Under the pieces are notes generated by a model. That model saw nothing but the letters and a program-made list of their open reading frames with translations. It was not told the DNA's origin and did not search any database. Of a stretch of DNA of 64,000 nucleotides, positions 8,522-18,254 are shown in pieces. A program made the position numbers and the translations under genes. This stretch comes from Sphingomonas sp. Leaf32 (lineage in GTDB: Bacteria > Pseudomonadota > Alphaproteobacteria > Sphingomonadales > Sphingomonadaceae): positions 459,510-523,509 of the forward strand of contig NZ_LMLA01000007.1 of NCBI RefSeq assembly GCF_001421765.1. Reading direction: 5' to 3'. Position 1 is the stretch's first letter. The number at the start of each line of letters is the position of its first letter.

Positions 8522-9962
8522 TGCGCCGTTCGTCTGTGTCGAAACGGTGCGCGGCGCGCTGCGCATCGCAGCGGTCGACCCACAGGCGGCGGACAAGGGG
8601 CTGGCCCCCGGCATGGCGCTGGCCGATGCGCGCGCGCAACTGCCCGATCTGGTCGCGGTCGATGCCGATCCGTTCGCCGATCATGGCTGGCTGGAGCGGA
8701 TGGCGGATGCCTGTGACCGGTTCACGCCGCTGGTCGCGCTGGACGGCGGCGACGGGGTGACGCTGGACATCACCGGCTGCGCGCACCTGTTCGGTGGCGA
8801 GGGCGCGCTGGTGACGGAAGTGGAGGCGCGGCTGGCGCGGTTCGGGATGCTGCGCCATGCCCTGGCCGATACGCCCGATGCGGCGCAGGCGCTGGCGCGG
8901 TTCCAGAGCGCCCCGGCGGCGAGCGAGGCGGCGGCGGTCCGGCGGCTGGGGGTGGCGGCGCTGCGGCTGGATGACGAGATCGCGGTGGCGCTGCGCCGCG
9001 CGGGCCTGCGCACCATCGGCGATCTGGCGAGCCGCCCGACCGCGCCGATCGCGGCGCGCTTCGGCGAGGAGACGGTGGCGGCGCTCGCCCGGCTGTTGGG
9101 CGATGCCGACCAGCGGTTGCGGCCGCGCCGGGCACTGCCCGCGCTGTTCTTTGAACGGCGTTTCGCCGAACCGATCGCGCGCGATGCCGATGTGCTGGCG
9201 ACGATCGGCGAACTGGCGGCGGAGGCTGAAGGCGAACTGACCGCGCGCGACCGGGGCGGGCGGCGCTTCGCGATACGGCTGTACCGCGCCGATGGCGCGC
9301 TGCGCGATCTGGCGGTCGAAAGCGGGCTTCCCTTACGCGATCCGCCGTCGATCCTGCGGCTGTTGCGCGAACGGATCGATGCGCTGGCCGACCCGATTGA
9401 TCCGGGCTTCGGCTTCGACATGATCCGCCTGAGCGTCCCCGCGCTCGAACCGCTCGCCGCTACCCAGTTGCAGCTGGAGGGCGGGGCGGTCAGCGAAGAG
9501 GCGATGGCGGCGCTGGTCGACCGGCTCAGTACGCGCCTCGGCCGTGGGCGGATCGCGCGGGTGACGCCGGGCGACAGCCATCTGCCCGAACAGGGGGTGC
9601 TGACCATCGACGCGATCGACGCGCCGGCCCCGACCGGGTGGGACGCGCCGGAGGCGGGCGAACCGCCGCTGCGCCCGATCCACCTGTTCGACCCGCCGCA
9701 GCGGATCGAGGTGATGGCCGAAGTGCCCGACGGCCCGCCGCACCGCTTCCGCTGGCGGCGGGTGCTGCACGACGTGATCCGGTTCGAGGGGCCGGAACGC
9801 ATCGCGGCGCAGTGGTGGCGGCGCGGACAGGCGAAGGTGCGCACGCGGGATTATTATCGGGTCGAGGATGTGCGCGGGCGGCGGTACTGGATTTTCCGCC
9901 ACGGGCTGTACGACCGCGAGACGCCGGACCCGATGTGGTATGTGCATGGGGTGTTCGCGTGA
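8406..9962 (+). CDS. imuB: ImuB, catalytically inactive Y-family polymerase-like protein
   Basis: The 518-residue Y-family (DinB-like) protein begins at GTG 8406 and reads MSKPSSSAPQSGRRHLALWW, the usual ImuB N-terminus (RRHLALWxPFLPTDRLRR). The frame is open further upstream but only as overlap with imuA. Where active Y-family polymerases have SIDEAYLD, this protein has LDGGDGVTLDITGCAHLFGG, so the catalytic acidic pair is lost as in other ImuB proteins. ImuB acts as a hub linking ImuA, DnaE2 and the sliding clamp. It overlaps imuA by 116 bp, which favours coupled translation. Confidence 0.9.
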   Translation: MSKPSSSAPQSGRRHLALWWPFLPTDRLRRQSPCAVPDDAPFVCVETVRGALRIAAVDPQAADKGLAPGMALADARAQLPDLVAVDADPFADHGWLERMADACDRFTPLVALDGGDGVTLDITGCAHLFGGEGALVTEVEARLARFGMLRHALADTPDAAQALARFQSAPAASEAAAVRRLGVAALRLDDEIAVALRRAGLRTIGDLASRPTAPIAARFGEETVAALARLLGDADQRLRPRRALPALFFERRFAEPIARDADVLATIGELAAEAEGELTARDRGGRRFAIRLYRADGALRDLAVESGLPLRDPPSILRLLRERIDALADPIDPGFGFDMIRLSVPALEPLAATQLQLEGGAVSEEAMAALVDRLSTRLGRGRIARVTPGDSHLPEQGVLTIDAIDAPAPTGWDAPEAGEPPLRPIHLFDPPQRIEVMAEVPDGPPHRFRWRRVLHDVIRFEGPERIAAQWWRRGQAKVRTRDYYRVEDVRGRRYWIFRHGLYDRETPDPMWYVHGVFA

Positions 9963-9976
9963 GGACAACTCCACTT

Positions 9977-10072
9977 CGTCATTCCCGCGCAGGCGGGAAT
10001 GCATTCACGCCGACGCTGCGGATGGAAGCACGACGTCGGCGCATATGGATTCCCGCCTGCGCGGGAATGACG
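9977..10072. repeat. REP-type inverted pair (family B)
   Basis: CGTCATTCCCGCGCAGGCGG at 9977 and its complement ending TGCGCGGGAATGACG at 10072 bracket a short spacer. It starts 15 bp after the imuB stop and is the first of two pairs in the imuB-dnaE2 gap. Confidence 0.85.
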
Positions 10073-10119
10073 AAGGGTGGGGTGGCAAGCGGGGGAGCAA
10101 AACGGGTTCGTCCTCCCTC

Positions 10120-10213
10120 CGTCATCCCGGCGCAGGCCGGGATCCATCGGGCCACAACTTCGATGGCTTCGGCGCTTGCGGAACCTTGGATTCCGGCCTG
10201 CGCCGGGATGACG
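10120..10213. repeat. REP-type inverted pair (family B variant)
   Basis: CGTCATCCCGGCGCAGGCCG at 10120 pairs with CGGCCTGCGCCGGGATGACG ending at 10213. It is the second pair between imuB and dnaE2, 35 bp before the dnaE2 start. Confidence 0.85.
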
Positions 10214-10247
10214 ATATGTGCTGTGGTCGGCGGGACGGCCCCGTGAG

Positions 10248-13200
10248 ATGGCCTTTGCCGAACTGATCGCCGCCACCCATTTCTCGTTCCTGCGCGGGGC
10301 GTCGGCGCCGTGCGACATGGTGGGACAAGCGAACGAACTGGAGATGGCCGGGATCGGGATCGCCGACCGCAATACGGTGGCGGGGGTGGTGCAGGCGTTT
10401 CTGGCGCTGAAGAAGGCGAATGCGGGGCTGGTCGAGCAGGGATTGCCGCCCAACGACTTCGACCTCGTCGTCGGCGCGCGGCTGGTGTTCGCCGACAGGA
10501 CGCCGGACATCGTTGCCTACCCGATCGACCGTGCGGCATGGGGACGGCTGACGCGGTTGCTCAGCGGCGGCAATCTCAAGGCGAAAAAGGGCGATTGCCA
10601 CCTCGAACTGACCGACCTGCTTGCGTGGCAGGAAGGGTTGCTGCTGATCGTCACCGCGCCCGATGCAGGGTTGCTGGCGCGGCTGCGCGATGCCTGTCCG
10701 GGGCGGGTGTGGCTGGCGGCGACGATGCCGCGCGGCGGGCGCGACCGGCGGCGACTTGCCGGCCGGATCGCGCTGGCGGGGCAGGTCGGCGTGCCGCTGC
10801 TGGCGACCAACGACGCATTGTATGCGACGCACGAACAGCGGGCCTTGCACGATGTGCTGACCTGTATCCGCGAGGGGACGACGATCGCCGCCGCCGGGCG
10901 GAGGCTGGCCGCCAATGCCGAGCGGCATCTGAAGGCCCCGGCGGAGATGACGCGCCTGTTCCGCGACTGCCCGGAGGCGGTGGCGGAAAGCGTGCGGGTC
11001 CTGAAGCGGATCACTTTCCGCCTGACCGACCTGAAGTACGAATATCCGCACGAACCGGTGCCGCCGGGGTGGGAGGCGCAGGACTGGCTGGAGCATCTGG
11101 CGACGACCGCCGCGCATGAGCGCTATGGCCCCGACCTGCCGGCCAAGGTGCAGCGGCGGTTGGACGAGGAGTTCGCGCTGATCCGCAGCGAGAAATATGC
11201 GCACTATTTCCTGACCGTCCACGACCTGGTCCGCTTCGCGCGCACCTGCGTGCCCCCGATATTGTGCCAGGGGCGCGGGTCGGCGGCCAATTCGATCGTG
11301 TGTTTCCTGCTGGGCGTCACCTCGGTCGATCCCAGCGAGCATGACCTGCTGTTCTCGCGCTTCGTATCCGAACAGCGCGGCGAGCCGCCCGACATCGACG
11401 TCGATTTCGAACATGAACGGCGCGAGGAGGTGATCCAGTATATCTACACCCGCTATGGCCGCGAGCGGGCCGGCATCGCCGCGACCGTCATCCATTACCG
11501 TCCGAGGAGCGCGGTGGGGGAGGTCGGCAAGGTGCTGGGCCTGACCCGCGACGTGACGCAGCGGCTGGGCAGTACCGTGTGGGGCAGCTTTGCGGGGCAG
11601 ATGGAGGGGCGGCGCTATGTCAGTGCCGGGTTCGACCTGGACAATCCCGACATCGCGCAGCTGCGGTGGCTGGTCGACCAGATCCTCGAATTCCCACGGC
11701 ATCTGTCGCAGCATGTCGGCGGCTTCGTGCTGACGCAGGGGCGGCTGGACGAGATGGTGCCGATCCATAACGGCGCGATGGAAGGGCGGACCTTCATCGA
11801 ATGGGACAAGGACGATATCGACGCGCTGGGGCTGATGAAGGTCGATGTGCTGGCGCTGGGCATGTTGACCTGCATCCGCAAGGCGTTCGACCTGCTGCGG
11901 CGGCACGGGCTGGGCGACAATGATCTGACCGTCGACCTGAAGGCCGATGACAAGGCGGTGTACGAGATGCTGCACAAGGGCGACAGCATCGGCGTGTTCC
12001 AGGTCGAGAGCCGGGCGCAGATGAACATGCTGCCGCGCCTGAAGCCGAAGAACCTGTACGACCTGTCGGTGCAGGTGGCGATCGTCCGGCCGGGACCGAT
12101 CGAGGGGGATATGGTCCATCCCTATCTGCGCCGTCGCTCGGGCGTCGAGAAGGTGACGTACCCGTCGCCGAAGCCCCCGCACAATCCGGATGAGTTGAAA
12201 GACCTGCTGGGCAATACCTATGGCGTGCCGCTGTTCCAGGAGCAGGTGATGAAGCTGGCGATCACCGCCGCCGAATTCACCCCGAACGAGGCGAACGAAC
12301 TGCGCCGGGCGATGGCCACGTTCCGCAATCCCGGCACGATCGATCGGCTGCGCGACAAGCTGATCGAGGGCATGACCCGGCGCGGTTACGAACCGGACTT
12401 TGCCGAGCGCTGCTTCCGCCAGATCGAGGGGTTCGGCAGCTATGGCTTTCCCGAAAGCCACGCGCTGTCCTTTGCACGGCTGGTCTATGTGTCGTCGTGG
12501 ATCAAGTGCCACCACCCGGCGGTGTTCGCCTGCGCGCTGCTCAATTCGCAGCCGATGGGATTTTACGCCCCGGCGCAGATCGTGCGTGACGCGCGGGACC
12601 ATGGGGTCGAGGTGCGTGGGATCGATGTGAATGTCAGCGACTGGGATAACAAGCTGGAAGGGGACGCGCTCGCGCTGCGGCTGGGGTTTCGCCAGATGGA
12701 CGGGTTTCGCGTGGCGTGGGCCGAGGCGATCGTCGCCGCGCGGCCCTTTGCCGGGGTCGAGGAACTTGCGCGGCGGGCGCGGCTGCCGCAGCGGGCGCTC
12801 AGGCTGCTGGCCGATGCCGATGCGTTCCGGTCGATCGGGCGCGACCGGCGCGAGGCGTTGTGGGAGGTGCGGCGCACCCCTGATGCCGAATTGCCGCTGT
12901 TCGCCCATGCCCGCGCGGCCGAGCTGGGCGCCGAACCGGACATGGCGCTGCCGGCGATGCCTGCGGTCGAGCATGTCGTGACCGATTACCAGACGCTGCG
13001 CCTGTCGCTGACCGGGCATCCGATGCAGTTCCTGCGTGATCGGCTGGACCGGATGGGGGTGACCAGCTGCGCCGGGATCATGGCGGCGAAGGCGGGGGCG
13101 AAGGTCACCGCCGCCGGCCTCGTCCTCGTGCGGCAGCGGCCGGGCAAGGGCAATGCGATCTTCGTCACGCTGGAGGACGAGAGTGGCATCACCAATGTCG

Positions 13201-13451
13201 TGCTGTGGGCGCGGCTGTTCGAGGCGTATCGGCGCGAGGTGATGGGCGCACGGCTGATGTTGGTCGAGGGCGAGGTGCAGCGCAGCCGCGAGGGGATCGT
13301 CCACCTGATGGGTGCGCGGGTGCGCGATCGCAGCGACCTGCTCGACCGGTTGGGTGAGGCGAGCGTGCAGGAAGCGGAGGTCGTCCGGCCGATGGCGTCG
13401 CGCCACCCCCGCGACGTGCGGCTGGTGCCCAAGTCGCGCGATTTCCACTGA
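10248..13451 (+). CDS. dnaE2: error-prone DNA polymerase DnaE2 (ImuC)
   Basis: The 1067-residue C-family polymerase alpha subunit is the catalytic member of the ImuA-ImuB-DnaE2 mutasome. It has an N-terminal PHP domain (THFSFLRGASAPCDMVGQA), the palm with PDIDVDFEHERREEVIQYIY (catalytic Asp pair near residues 382-384), a HhH region and a C-terminal OB fold (KGNAIFVTLEDESGITNVVLW). The length suits DnaE2 rather than replicative DnaE1 (about 1150-1180). ATG 10248 begins MAFAELIAATHFSF. A 285-bp gap filled with two REP pairs separates it from imuB, so read-through or a separate promoter must supply expression. Confidence 0.93.
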   Translation: MAFAELIAATHFSFLRGASAPCDMVGQANELEMAGIGIADRNTVAGVVQAFLALKKANAGLVEQGLPPNDFDLVVGARLVFADRTPDIVAYPIDRAAWGRLTRLLSGGNLKAKKGDCHLELTDLLAWQEGLLLIVTAPDAGLLARLRDACPGRVWLAATMPRGGRDRRRLAGRIALAGQVGVPLLATNDALYATHEQRALHDVLTCIREGTTIAAAGRRLAANAERHLKAPAEMTRLFRDCPEAVAESVRVLKRITFRLTDLKYEYPHEPVPPGWEAQDWLEHLATTAAHERYGPDLPAKVQRRLDEEFALIRSEKYAHYFLTVHDLVRFARTCVPPILCQGRGSAANSIVCFLLGVTSVDPSEHDLLFSRFVSEQRGEPPDIDVDFEHERREEVIQYIYTRYGRERAGIAATVIHYRPRSAVGEVGKVLGLTRDVTQRLGSTVWGSFAGQMEGRRYVSAGFDLDNPDIAQLRWLVDQILEFPRHLSQHVGGFVLTQGRLDEMVPIHNGAMEGRTFIEWDKDDIDALGLMKVDVLALGMLTCIRKAFDLLRRHGLGDNDLTVDLKADDKAVYEMLHKGDSIGVFQVESRAQMNMLPRLKPKNLYDLSVQVAIVRPGPIEGDMVHPYLRRRSGVEKVTYPSPKPPHNPDELKDLLGNTYGVPLFQEQVMKLAITAAEFTPNEANELRRAMATFRNPGTIDRLRDKLIEGMTRRGYEPDFAERCFRQIEGFGSYGFPESHALSFARLVYVSSWIKCHHPAVFACALLNSQPMGFYAPAQIVRDARDHGVEVRGIDVNVSDWDNKLEGDALALRLGFRQMDGFRVAWAEAIVAARPFAGVEELARRARLPQRALRLLADADAFRSIGRDRREALWEVRRTPDAELPLFAHARAAELGAEPDMALPAMPAVEHVVTDYQTLRLSLTGHPMQFLRDRLDRMGVTSCAGIMAAKAGAKVTAAGLVLVRQRPGKGNAIFVTLEDESGITNVVLWARLFEAYRREVMGARLMLVEGEVQRSREGIVHLMGARVRDRSDLLDRLGEASVQEAEVVRPMASRHPRDVRLVPKSRDFH

Positions 13452-13491
13452 CATTCCCCAGTCGCGCGGCGTAGGACGGTCATATTTCTTT

Positions 13492-13520
13492 CGTCACCTT
13501 GGACTTGATCCGGGGTGACG
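13492..13520. repeat. single REP hairpin (family A)
   Basis: CGTCACCTTGGACTTGATCC followed by GGGGTGACG forms one hairpin in the 112-bp gap between dnaE2 and the sensor kinase gene. It may act as the transcript end for dnaE2. Confidence 0.7.
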
Positions 13521-13563
13521 GAGAAAGAGCTGAAGGTCGATCGCTGCCGGGGAGGGGCGGGGC

Positions 13564-16500
13564 ATGAACGGGTTGCTGCTGTTCGTCGTCGCGATCGGTT
13601 ATGCCGCGCTGCTGTTCGCGGTGGCGTGGATCGTGCGGCGGCACGGCGTCGCGGCCGGACAGCGCCGCGCGGTCTATACGCTGGGCCTCGCCGTCTATTG
13701 CAGCAGCTGGACGTTCAACGGCGCGGTCGGCAGCGCGGTGGCCGATGGCTGGGCCTATCTGCCGATCTATCTGGGGCCGATCCTGTTGTTCGTCGGCGGC
13801 AGGCGCTTGCTGGTGCGGCTGGTGGCGGCGGTGCAGGCCGATGGCGCGACGTCGATCGCCGACTTCATCGGCGGGCGGTTCTCGCGCAGCCGGGGGGTGG
13901 CCGCGCTGGTCACGCTGATCGCGCTGACCGGCACCGTGCCCTATGTCGCGTTGCAGCTGCGATCGGTCGCGACCAGCTATGGCGCGCTGGCCGGCATGGC
14001 GGACGTCACGCGGCCGATGATCGTGACCGCGATCGTGCTGGCCGCCTTCGCCATCGGTTTCGGTACGCGCGGCGATGCGAAGGAACGGGCCGAGGGCGGG
14101 TTGCTGGCGGCGGTGGCGGTGGAATCGCTCATCAAGCTGGCGGCCTTTGCCGCCGTCGCGCTGTTCGCGCTGTGGCTGGTGGCCGAGGCGGCCCCCGCAG
14201 ACCGAGCGGCCGGGATTACGCGGCTGGGCAGCGGCTTTGCCCGCCCGCCCGCGATCGGCGATTTCGCCATCGCCACGCTGCTGGCGAGCGCCGCGATGCT
14301 GTGCCTGCCGCGCCAGTTCCATGTGACGGTGATCGCCGCGCACGATCCACAGGATCCGGCGCGGGCGCGCTGGCCCTTCGTAGCCTATCTGACGCTGACC
14401 GCGCTGCTGGTCGTGCCGATCACCTGGGGTGCGCTGGTGCAGGGCGGTGCGACCCGACCCGACCTGCTGGTCATCGCCATGCCGCTGGCGGCGGGGGCGC
14501 CGGCCGTCGCGCTGCTGGGGTTCGTCGGCGGCTTTTCGGCGGCGACGGCGATGGTGGTGATGGAGACGGTCGCGCTGGCGACGATGGTGTCGAACGACCT
14601 GATCGCGCCGCTACTGTTGCGCCACCCGCGCATGGCCGCCGCCGCGCATGTCGGGCGTACGTTGCTGTGGGTGCGCCGCGCGGTGATCGTCGGGATCATC
14701 GGCGTAGCGCTGCTGAGCGCGCTGCTGATCCCGGTGACGCGCGGGCTGGCGGCGATCGGGCTGGTCGCCTTTGCCGCGATGGCGCAGTTCGCCCCGGCGC
14801 TGCTGCTGGCGGTGGCCGGCGGCGGGCGCGATCCGCTGGCGGCGAAGGCGGGCCTTGCGACCGGGCTTGCCGGATGGACGCTGCTGCTGTTCGTGCCGAC
14901 ACTGAGCGGAGCGCCGCTGCCGATCCCGGCGATGGCGGGGATGGGACCGGTCGCGACGGCGGCGGTGGCGACGCTGCTCGCCAACATCGCCGTCCATGCG
15001 GTCGTCGCCATGGCGCGTGCGCCGCGTTTGCCGTTCGTGCGCGACGAGCGAGTGCCGCCGGTGCGCGACCTGTCCGGGCTGACCCGGCTGGTCGCACGCT
15101 TCGTCGGGGCGGAGCGGGCTGAGGCGGAGCTGGGACCCGGCACCCATGTCGATGCCCGCGCCGCACGACGGGCGGAACGGCTGGTGGCGCAGGTGGTCGG
15201 CGTGTCGTCCGCCCGGCGGCTGGTGGCGTCGGCGCTGTCGGGCGAGGGGCTGGGCGCCGACGATGTGGCGCGGATGCTGGATGAAAGCGGGCAGAGCCTG
15301 CAATTCTCCAAGGGGCTGCTGGCGGCGACGCTGGAGCATATCGATCCGGGCGTCAGCGTGGTCGATGCCGAGCTGAACCTGGTCGCGTGGAACCAGCGCT
15401 ACCTCGACCTGTTCGGCTTTCCGCCTGGCATGATCCGAATCGGCGCGCCGGTGGCCGATGCGATCGCGTTCAACGCCCTGCGCGGCGATTGCGGTCCGGG
15501 CGAGGTCGACGACCATGTGCGGCGGCGGCTGGCACATATGCGGCGGGGGACGCGGCACAGTTTCGAACGGGTGCGCAGCGACGGGCGGGTGTTGAAGACC
15601 GTCGGCGGGCCGATGCCGGGCGGCGGCTATGTCATGTGCTTTTCGGACATCACGGCGGAGGCGCAGGCGTTGCGCGCGGTGGAGACGGCGCGGGCCGACC
15701 TCGAACGGCGGGTCGAGGAGCGGACGCGGGCGCTGTCGGACGCCAATGCCGCGCTGGCGCGGGCGACGGCGGACAAGACCCGGTTCCTGGCGGCCGCCAG
15801 CCACGACCTGTTGCAGCCGCTGCATGCCGCGCGGCTGTTCACCGCCGCGCTGGCGCGCGGGGCGGACGAGCGGGCGAAGCCGCTGGTCGAGCGGATCGAC
15901 CAGTCGATCGCAGCGGCCGACCAGCTGCTGCGCGCGTTGCTCGACATATCGAAGCTGGACGCCGGGGGCATCGTGCCGTTGCCGACGCGCTTCGGGGTGC
16001 GCGACCTGCTCGCCGAGCTGGTCGACAGCTTTGCCGATCAGGCGCGGGCGAAGGGGCTGACGCTGCGGATCGGCCCGGGCGATGCGGTGGTCGCGACCGA
16101 CCGGGTGCTGCTGCGCTCGATCGTGCAGAACCTGCTGGGCAATGCGGTCCGCTATACCGCGCGGGGCGGTGTGGTGATCGGGGTGCGGCGGCGCGGGGGG
16201 CAGGCGCGGATCGAGGTGGTCGATAGCGGCCCCGGCATCGCCGATGCCGACCGGGCAAGGGTGTTTCGCGAGTTCGAACGGCTGGCGACGGCGGAGGATG
16301 CCGGGCTGGGGCTGGGCCTCGCCATCGTCGCGCGGACGGCCACGCTGCTGGGGGTGGCGGTCGACCTCGACAGCCGGGTCGGGCGGGGGAGCCGCTTTGC
16401 GGTGACGGTGCCGATGGTGGCGGGCGAGGCCGCGCCGGCGCCGGTGCGGGCGGCGGCACGGGAGGTCGGGCCGCTGTCGTGCCTGATCGTCGATGACGAT

Positions 16501-16821
16501 GCCGGGGTACGGCGGGCGATGGCGGCGCTGGCCGTCAGCCGGGGGCATCGCGTGCGGGTGGCGGCGACTTCGCAAGATGCGCTGGCCGATGTGACCGAGG
16601 CGGTGGCGTTCGTCGACCATGATCTGGGCGGGGACATGGACGGGCTGGCGCTGATCGGCGTGTTGCGGGTGCGACAGCCGGCGTTGCGGGCGGCGCTGGT
16701 GACGGCCGATGCCAGCCGTACGCTGGCCGAGGCGGCGCAGGCGGTGGGGGTGACGGTGCTGCTGAAGCCGTTGTCGGGCGAGGCGTTTGACGGATGGCTC
16801 GCCGCGCCGGGCGAGGCGTAG
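13564..16821 (+). CDS. CrbS/MxtR-type hybrid sensor kinase: SLC5 transporter domain, STAC, PAS, histidine kinase, receiver
   Basis: The 1085-residue membrane sensor has an N-terminal sodium:solute symporter-like region of about 13 helices (1-490), a STAC linker (about 515-565), a PAS domain (about 595-700), a HisKA H-box AAASHDLLQPLHAARLF with His 747, an HATPase domain with DSGPGI and GLGLGLAIV, and a receiver domain with likely phospho-Asp 1020 (VDHDLGGDMDG). This is the architecture of CrbS (Vibrio) and MxtR (Pseudomonas), which with a LuxR-type partner activate acs. The matching regulator, transporter and acs lie within 10 kb. The start has GGGGAGGGGCGGGGC upstream. The sensed ligand (acetate or another carboxylate) is inferred. 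Confidence 0.9.
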   Translation: MNGLLLFVVAIGYAALLFAVAWIVRRHGVAAGQRRAVYTLGLAVYCSSWTFNGAVGSAVADGWAYLPIYLGPILLFVGGRRLLVRLVAAVQADGATSIADFIGGRFSRSRGVAALVTLIALTGTVPYVALQLRSVATSYGALAGMADVTRPMIVTAIVLAAFAIGFGTRGDAKERAEGGLLAAVAVESLIKLAAFAAVALFALWLVAEAAPADRAAGITRLGSGFARPPAIGDFAIATLLASAAMLCLPRQFHVTVIAAHDPQDPARARWPFVAYLTLTALLVVPITWGALVQGGATRPDLLVIAMPLAAGAPAVALLGFVGGFSAATAMVVMETVALATMVSNDLIAPLLLRHPRMAAAAHVGRTLLWVRRAVIVGIIGVALLSALLIPVTRGLAAIGLVAFAAMAQFAPALLLAVAGGGRDPLAAKAGLATGLAGWTLLLFVPTLSGAPLPIPAMAGMGPVATAAVATLLANIAVHAVVAMARAPRLPFVRDERVPPVRDLSGLTRLVARFVGAERAEAELGPGTHVDARAARRAERLVAQVVGVSSARRLVASALSGEGLGADDVARMLDESGQSLQFSKGLLAATLEHIDPGVSVVDAELNLVAWNQRYLDLFGFPPGMIRIGAPVADAIAFNALRGDCGPGEVDDHVRRRLAHMRRGTRHSFERVRSDGRVLKTVGGPMPGGGYVMCFSDITAEAQALRAVETARADLERRVEERTRALSDANAALARATADKTRFLAAASHDLLQPLHAARLFTAALARGADERAKPLVERIDQSIAAADQLLRALLDISKLDAGGIVPLPTRFGVRDLLAELVDSFADQARAKGLTLRIGPGDAVVATDRVLLRSIVQNLLGNAVRYTARGGVVIGVRRRGGQARIEVVDSGPGIADADRARVFREFERLATAEDAGLGLGLAIVARTATLLGVAVDLDSRVGRGSRFAVTVPMVAGEAAPAPVRAAAREVGPLSCLIVDDDAGVRRAMAALAVSRGHRVRVAATSQDALADVTEAVAFVDHDLGGDMDGLALIGVLRVRQPALRAALVTADASRTLAEAAQAVGVTVLLKPLSGEAFDGWLAAPGEA

Positions 16822-16924
16822 CGAAGCTACACCGAGCCGCCCAAGGCGTGGCCGGCCGGCGGCGCGAGAAGCGCCGTCCGACGGCACGGGCTTTGCCCGT
16901 GGCGGGCAATTGAAAACAAAGGAA

Positions 16925-16965
16925 AAATCGGCCAAAGTTCACGAAGTTCACACTTGCCGCGTTTT
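16925..16965. repeat. 41-bp repeat, copy 1 (tandem AAGTTCAC inside)
   Basis: The 41 bp from AAATCGGCCAAAGTTCACGA to the GTTTT at 16965 are identical to 50413-50453. The core is a direct repeat AAGTTCACG-AAGTTCACA. This copy starts about 100 bp after the sensor-kinase stop codon. Confidence 0.75.
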
Positions 16966-17091
16966 CGTCGCGTGACCGAACAGGCGCGAAAAGAGGGTGA
17001 AAACGGCGAGGGGAAAGAGCGAGCGGGACCATCGCAGGTCGTGGTCCTGTAGGACAGGGCCATCCGCCGGATCTTTCGGCAAGGTAGAGAA

Positions 17092-17125
17092 GAAGCGGGA
17101 CCCCGGATCGAGTCCGGGGTGACGG
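17092..17125. repeat. single REP hairpin (family A)
   Basis: GGACCCCGGATCGAGTCCGG followed by GGTGACGG forms one hairpin unit. It lies in the 455-bp gap after the sensor kinase, which otherwise holds the 41-bp repeat and no recognisable gene. Confidence 0.7.
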
Positions 17126-17276
17126 GGGCGGCGGGCTTTGGGTTGTGTGGCTTCCCTGCGTTGATCCTTAGGAAAGCTGGGGATCGGCCTGACCAATCAT
17201 CCTTTGTCCGCATGGCGTGCGCCGCATAGCGTTGGGCAGCCCGCCGCTCCGGCGTGGCGTTTCACGGAGGTCCGTC

Positions 17277-18248
17277 TTGCCGCGCATCCTTGCCCTGTTG
17301 CCGCTTGCCCTGTGCCTGACGGCCAATGACAAGGCGGCCGCGCCGCTGCCGAAGAACGAGCGGGTCGGCGATTGGCAGGCGCCGGATGGTGGTATCCAGA
17401 CACCGTTGTGGTCGGCGGATACCGTGCTGGCCAAGCCCGATACCGGCGACCGGCCGGAGGCGACCGGCAACGGCACCGGGCTGGTCGCGGGGCGCAAATG
17501 GCATTGGGCGAGCTATGTCACCCGGCCGACGATGACGGTGTTCCGGCCGAAGGGGCGCAACAGCGGCGCGGCGGTGCTGGTCCTGCCGGGCGGCGGGTTT
17601 CAGGTGGTGGCGACCGATCTGGAAGGAACCGAAATCTGCGATTGGGTGGTCGCGCAGGGGATGACCTGCGCGATGCTGAAATATCGCGTGCCGCAGATAT
17701 GGCCACAGGTGGACGGGCGCCAGCAGCGGCCCAGCGTGCTGCTGGCGCTGGAGGATGCGCAGCGGGCGATGGGGCTGTTGCGCGCGAATGCCGCGACCTA
17801 TGGCATCGATCCGCACAAGCTGGGGGTGATCGGCTTTTCGGCGGGCGCGTATCTGGCGGCGAACATGAGCAATACCGAGGTCCGGACCTACCCCGTGCGC
17901 GATGCCGCCGACCGCCAGTCGCCACGTCCGGATTTCACGGTCATCGCCTATACCGCGCGGATGCTGGACGACAGCAAGGGACGCAACAGCCTGGACCTGC
18001 GACCATGGGTCACGATTGATCGGAAGGCCCCGCCGACGCTGTTGCTGCACGCAATGAACGACCCGATGGACGCGGTGCGCCAGCCGCTGGCCTATGCGCT
18101 GGCGCTCAACGATGCGGGGGTGCCGGTCGACCTGCGCTTCTATGCGAAGGGCGGCCATGCGTTCGGGATGCGGCCGACGGGTGATCCGGTCACGCGCGAA
18201 TGGCCGGGACAGGTGGCGCAGTGGCTGCGCAATCTGGGGATGTTGTGA
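17277..18248 (+). CDS. secreted alpha/beta hydrolase (acetyl-esterase/xylanase-associated type)
   Basis: The best start is TTG 17277, with GGAGG seven bases upstream. It gives 323 residues beginning with a signal peptide (MPRILALLPLALCLTANDKA). A GTG at 17217 is possible but lacks a site. The fold is an alpha/beta hydrolase: oxyanion loop LPGGGF, nucleophile elbow GFSAGAYLAANM, Asp in LLHAMNDPMDAV and His in GGHAFGMRPTG. Relatives are called acetyl esterases or acetylxylan esterases. Lying between the two genes of an acetate-type two-component system, it could release acetate from sugars in the periplasm, but that link is only contextual. Confidence 0.82.
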   Translation: MPRILALLPLALCLTANDKAAAPLPKNERVGDWQAPDGGIQTPLWSADTVLAKPDTGDRPEATGNGTGLVAGRKWHWASYVTRPTMTVFRPKGRNSGAAVLVLPGGGFQVVATDLEGTEICDWVVAQGMTCAMLKYRVPQIWPQVDGRQQRPSVLLALEDAQRAMGLLRANAATYGIDPHKLGVIGFSAGAYLAANMSNTEVRTYPVRDAADRQSPRPDFTVIAYTARMLDDSKGRNSLDLRPWVTIDRKAPPTLLLHAMNDPMDAVRQPLAYALALNDAGVPVDLRFYAKGGHAFGMRPTGDPVTREWPGQVAQWLRNLGML

Positions 18249-18254
18249 CGGGGG

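Noticed and set aside
10122..13454. Stop-free minus-strand frame of about 1110 codons opposite dnaE2
   Set aside because: It is antisense shadow of a high-GC gene; composition and lack of motifs match other shadows.
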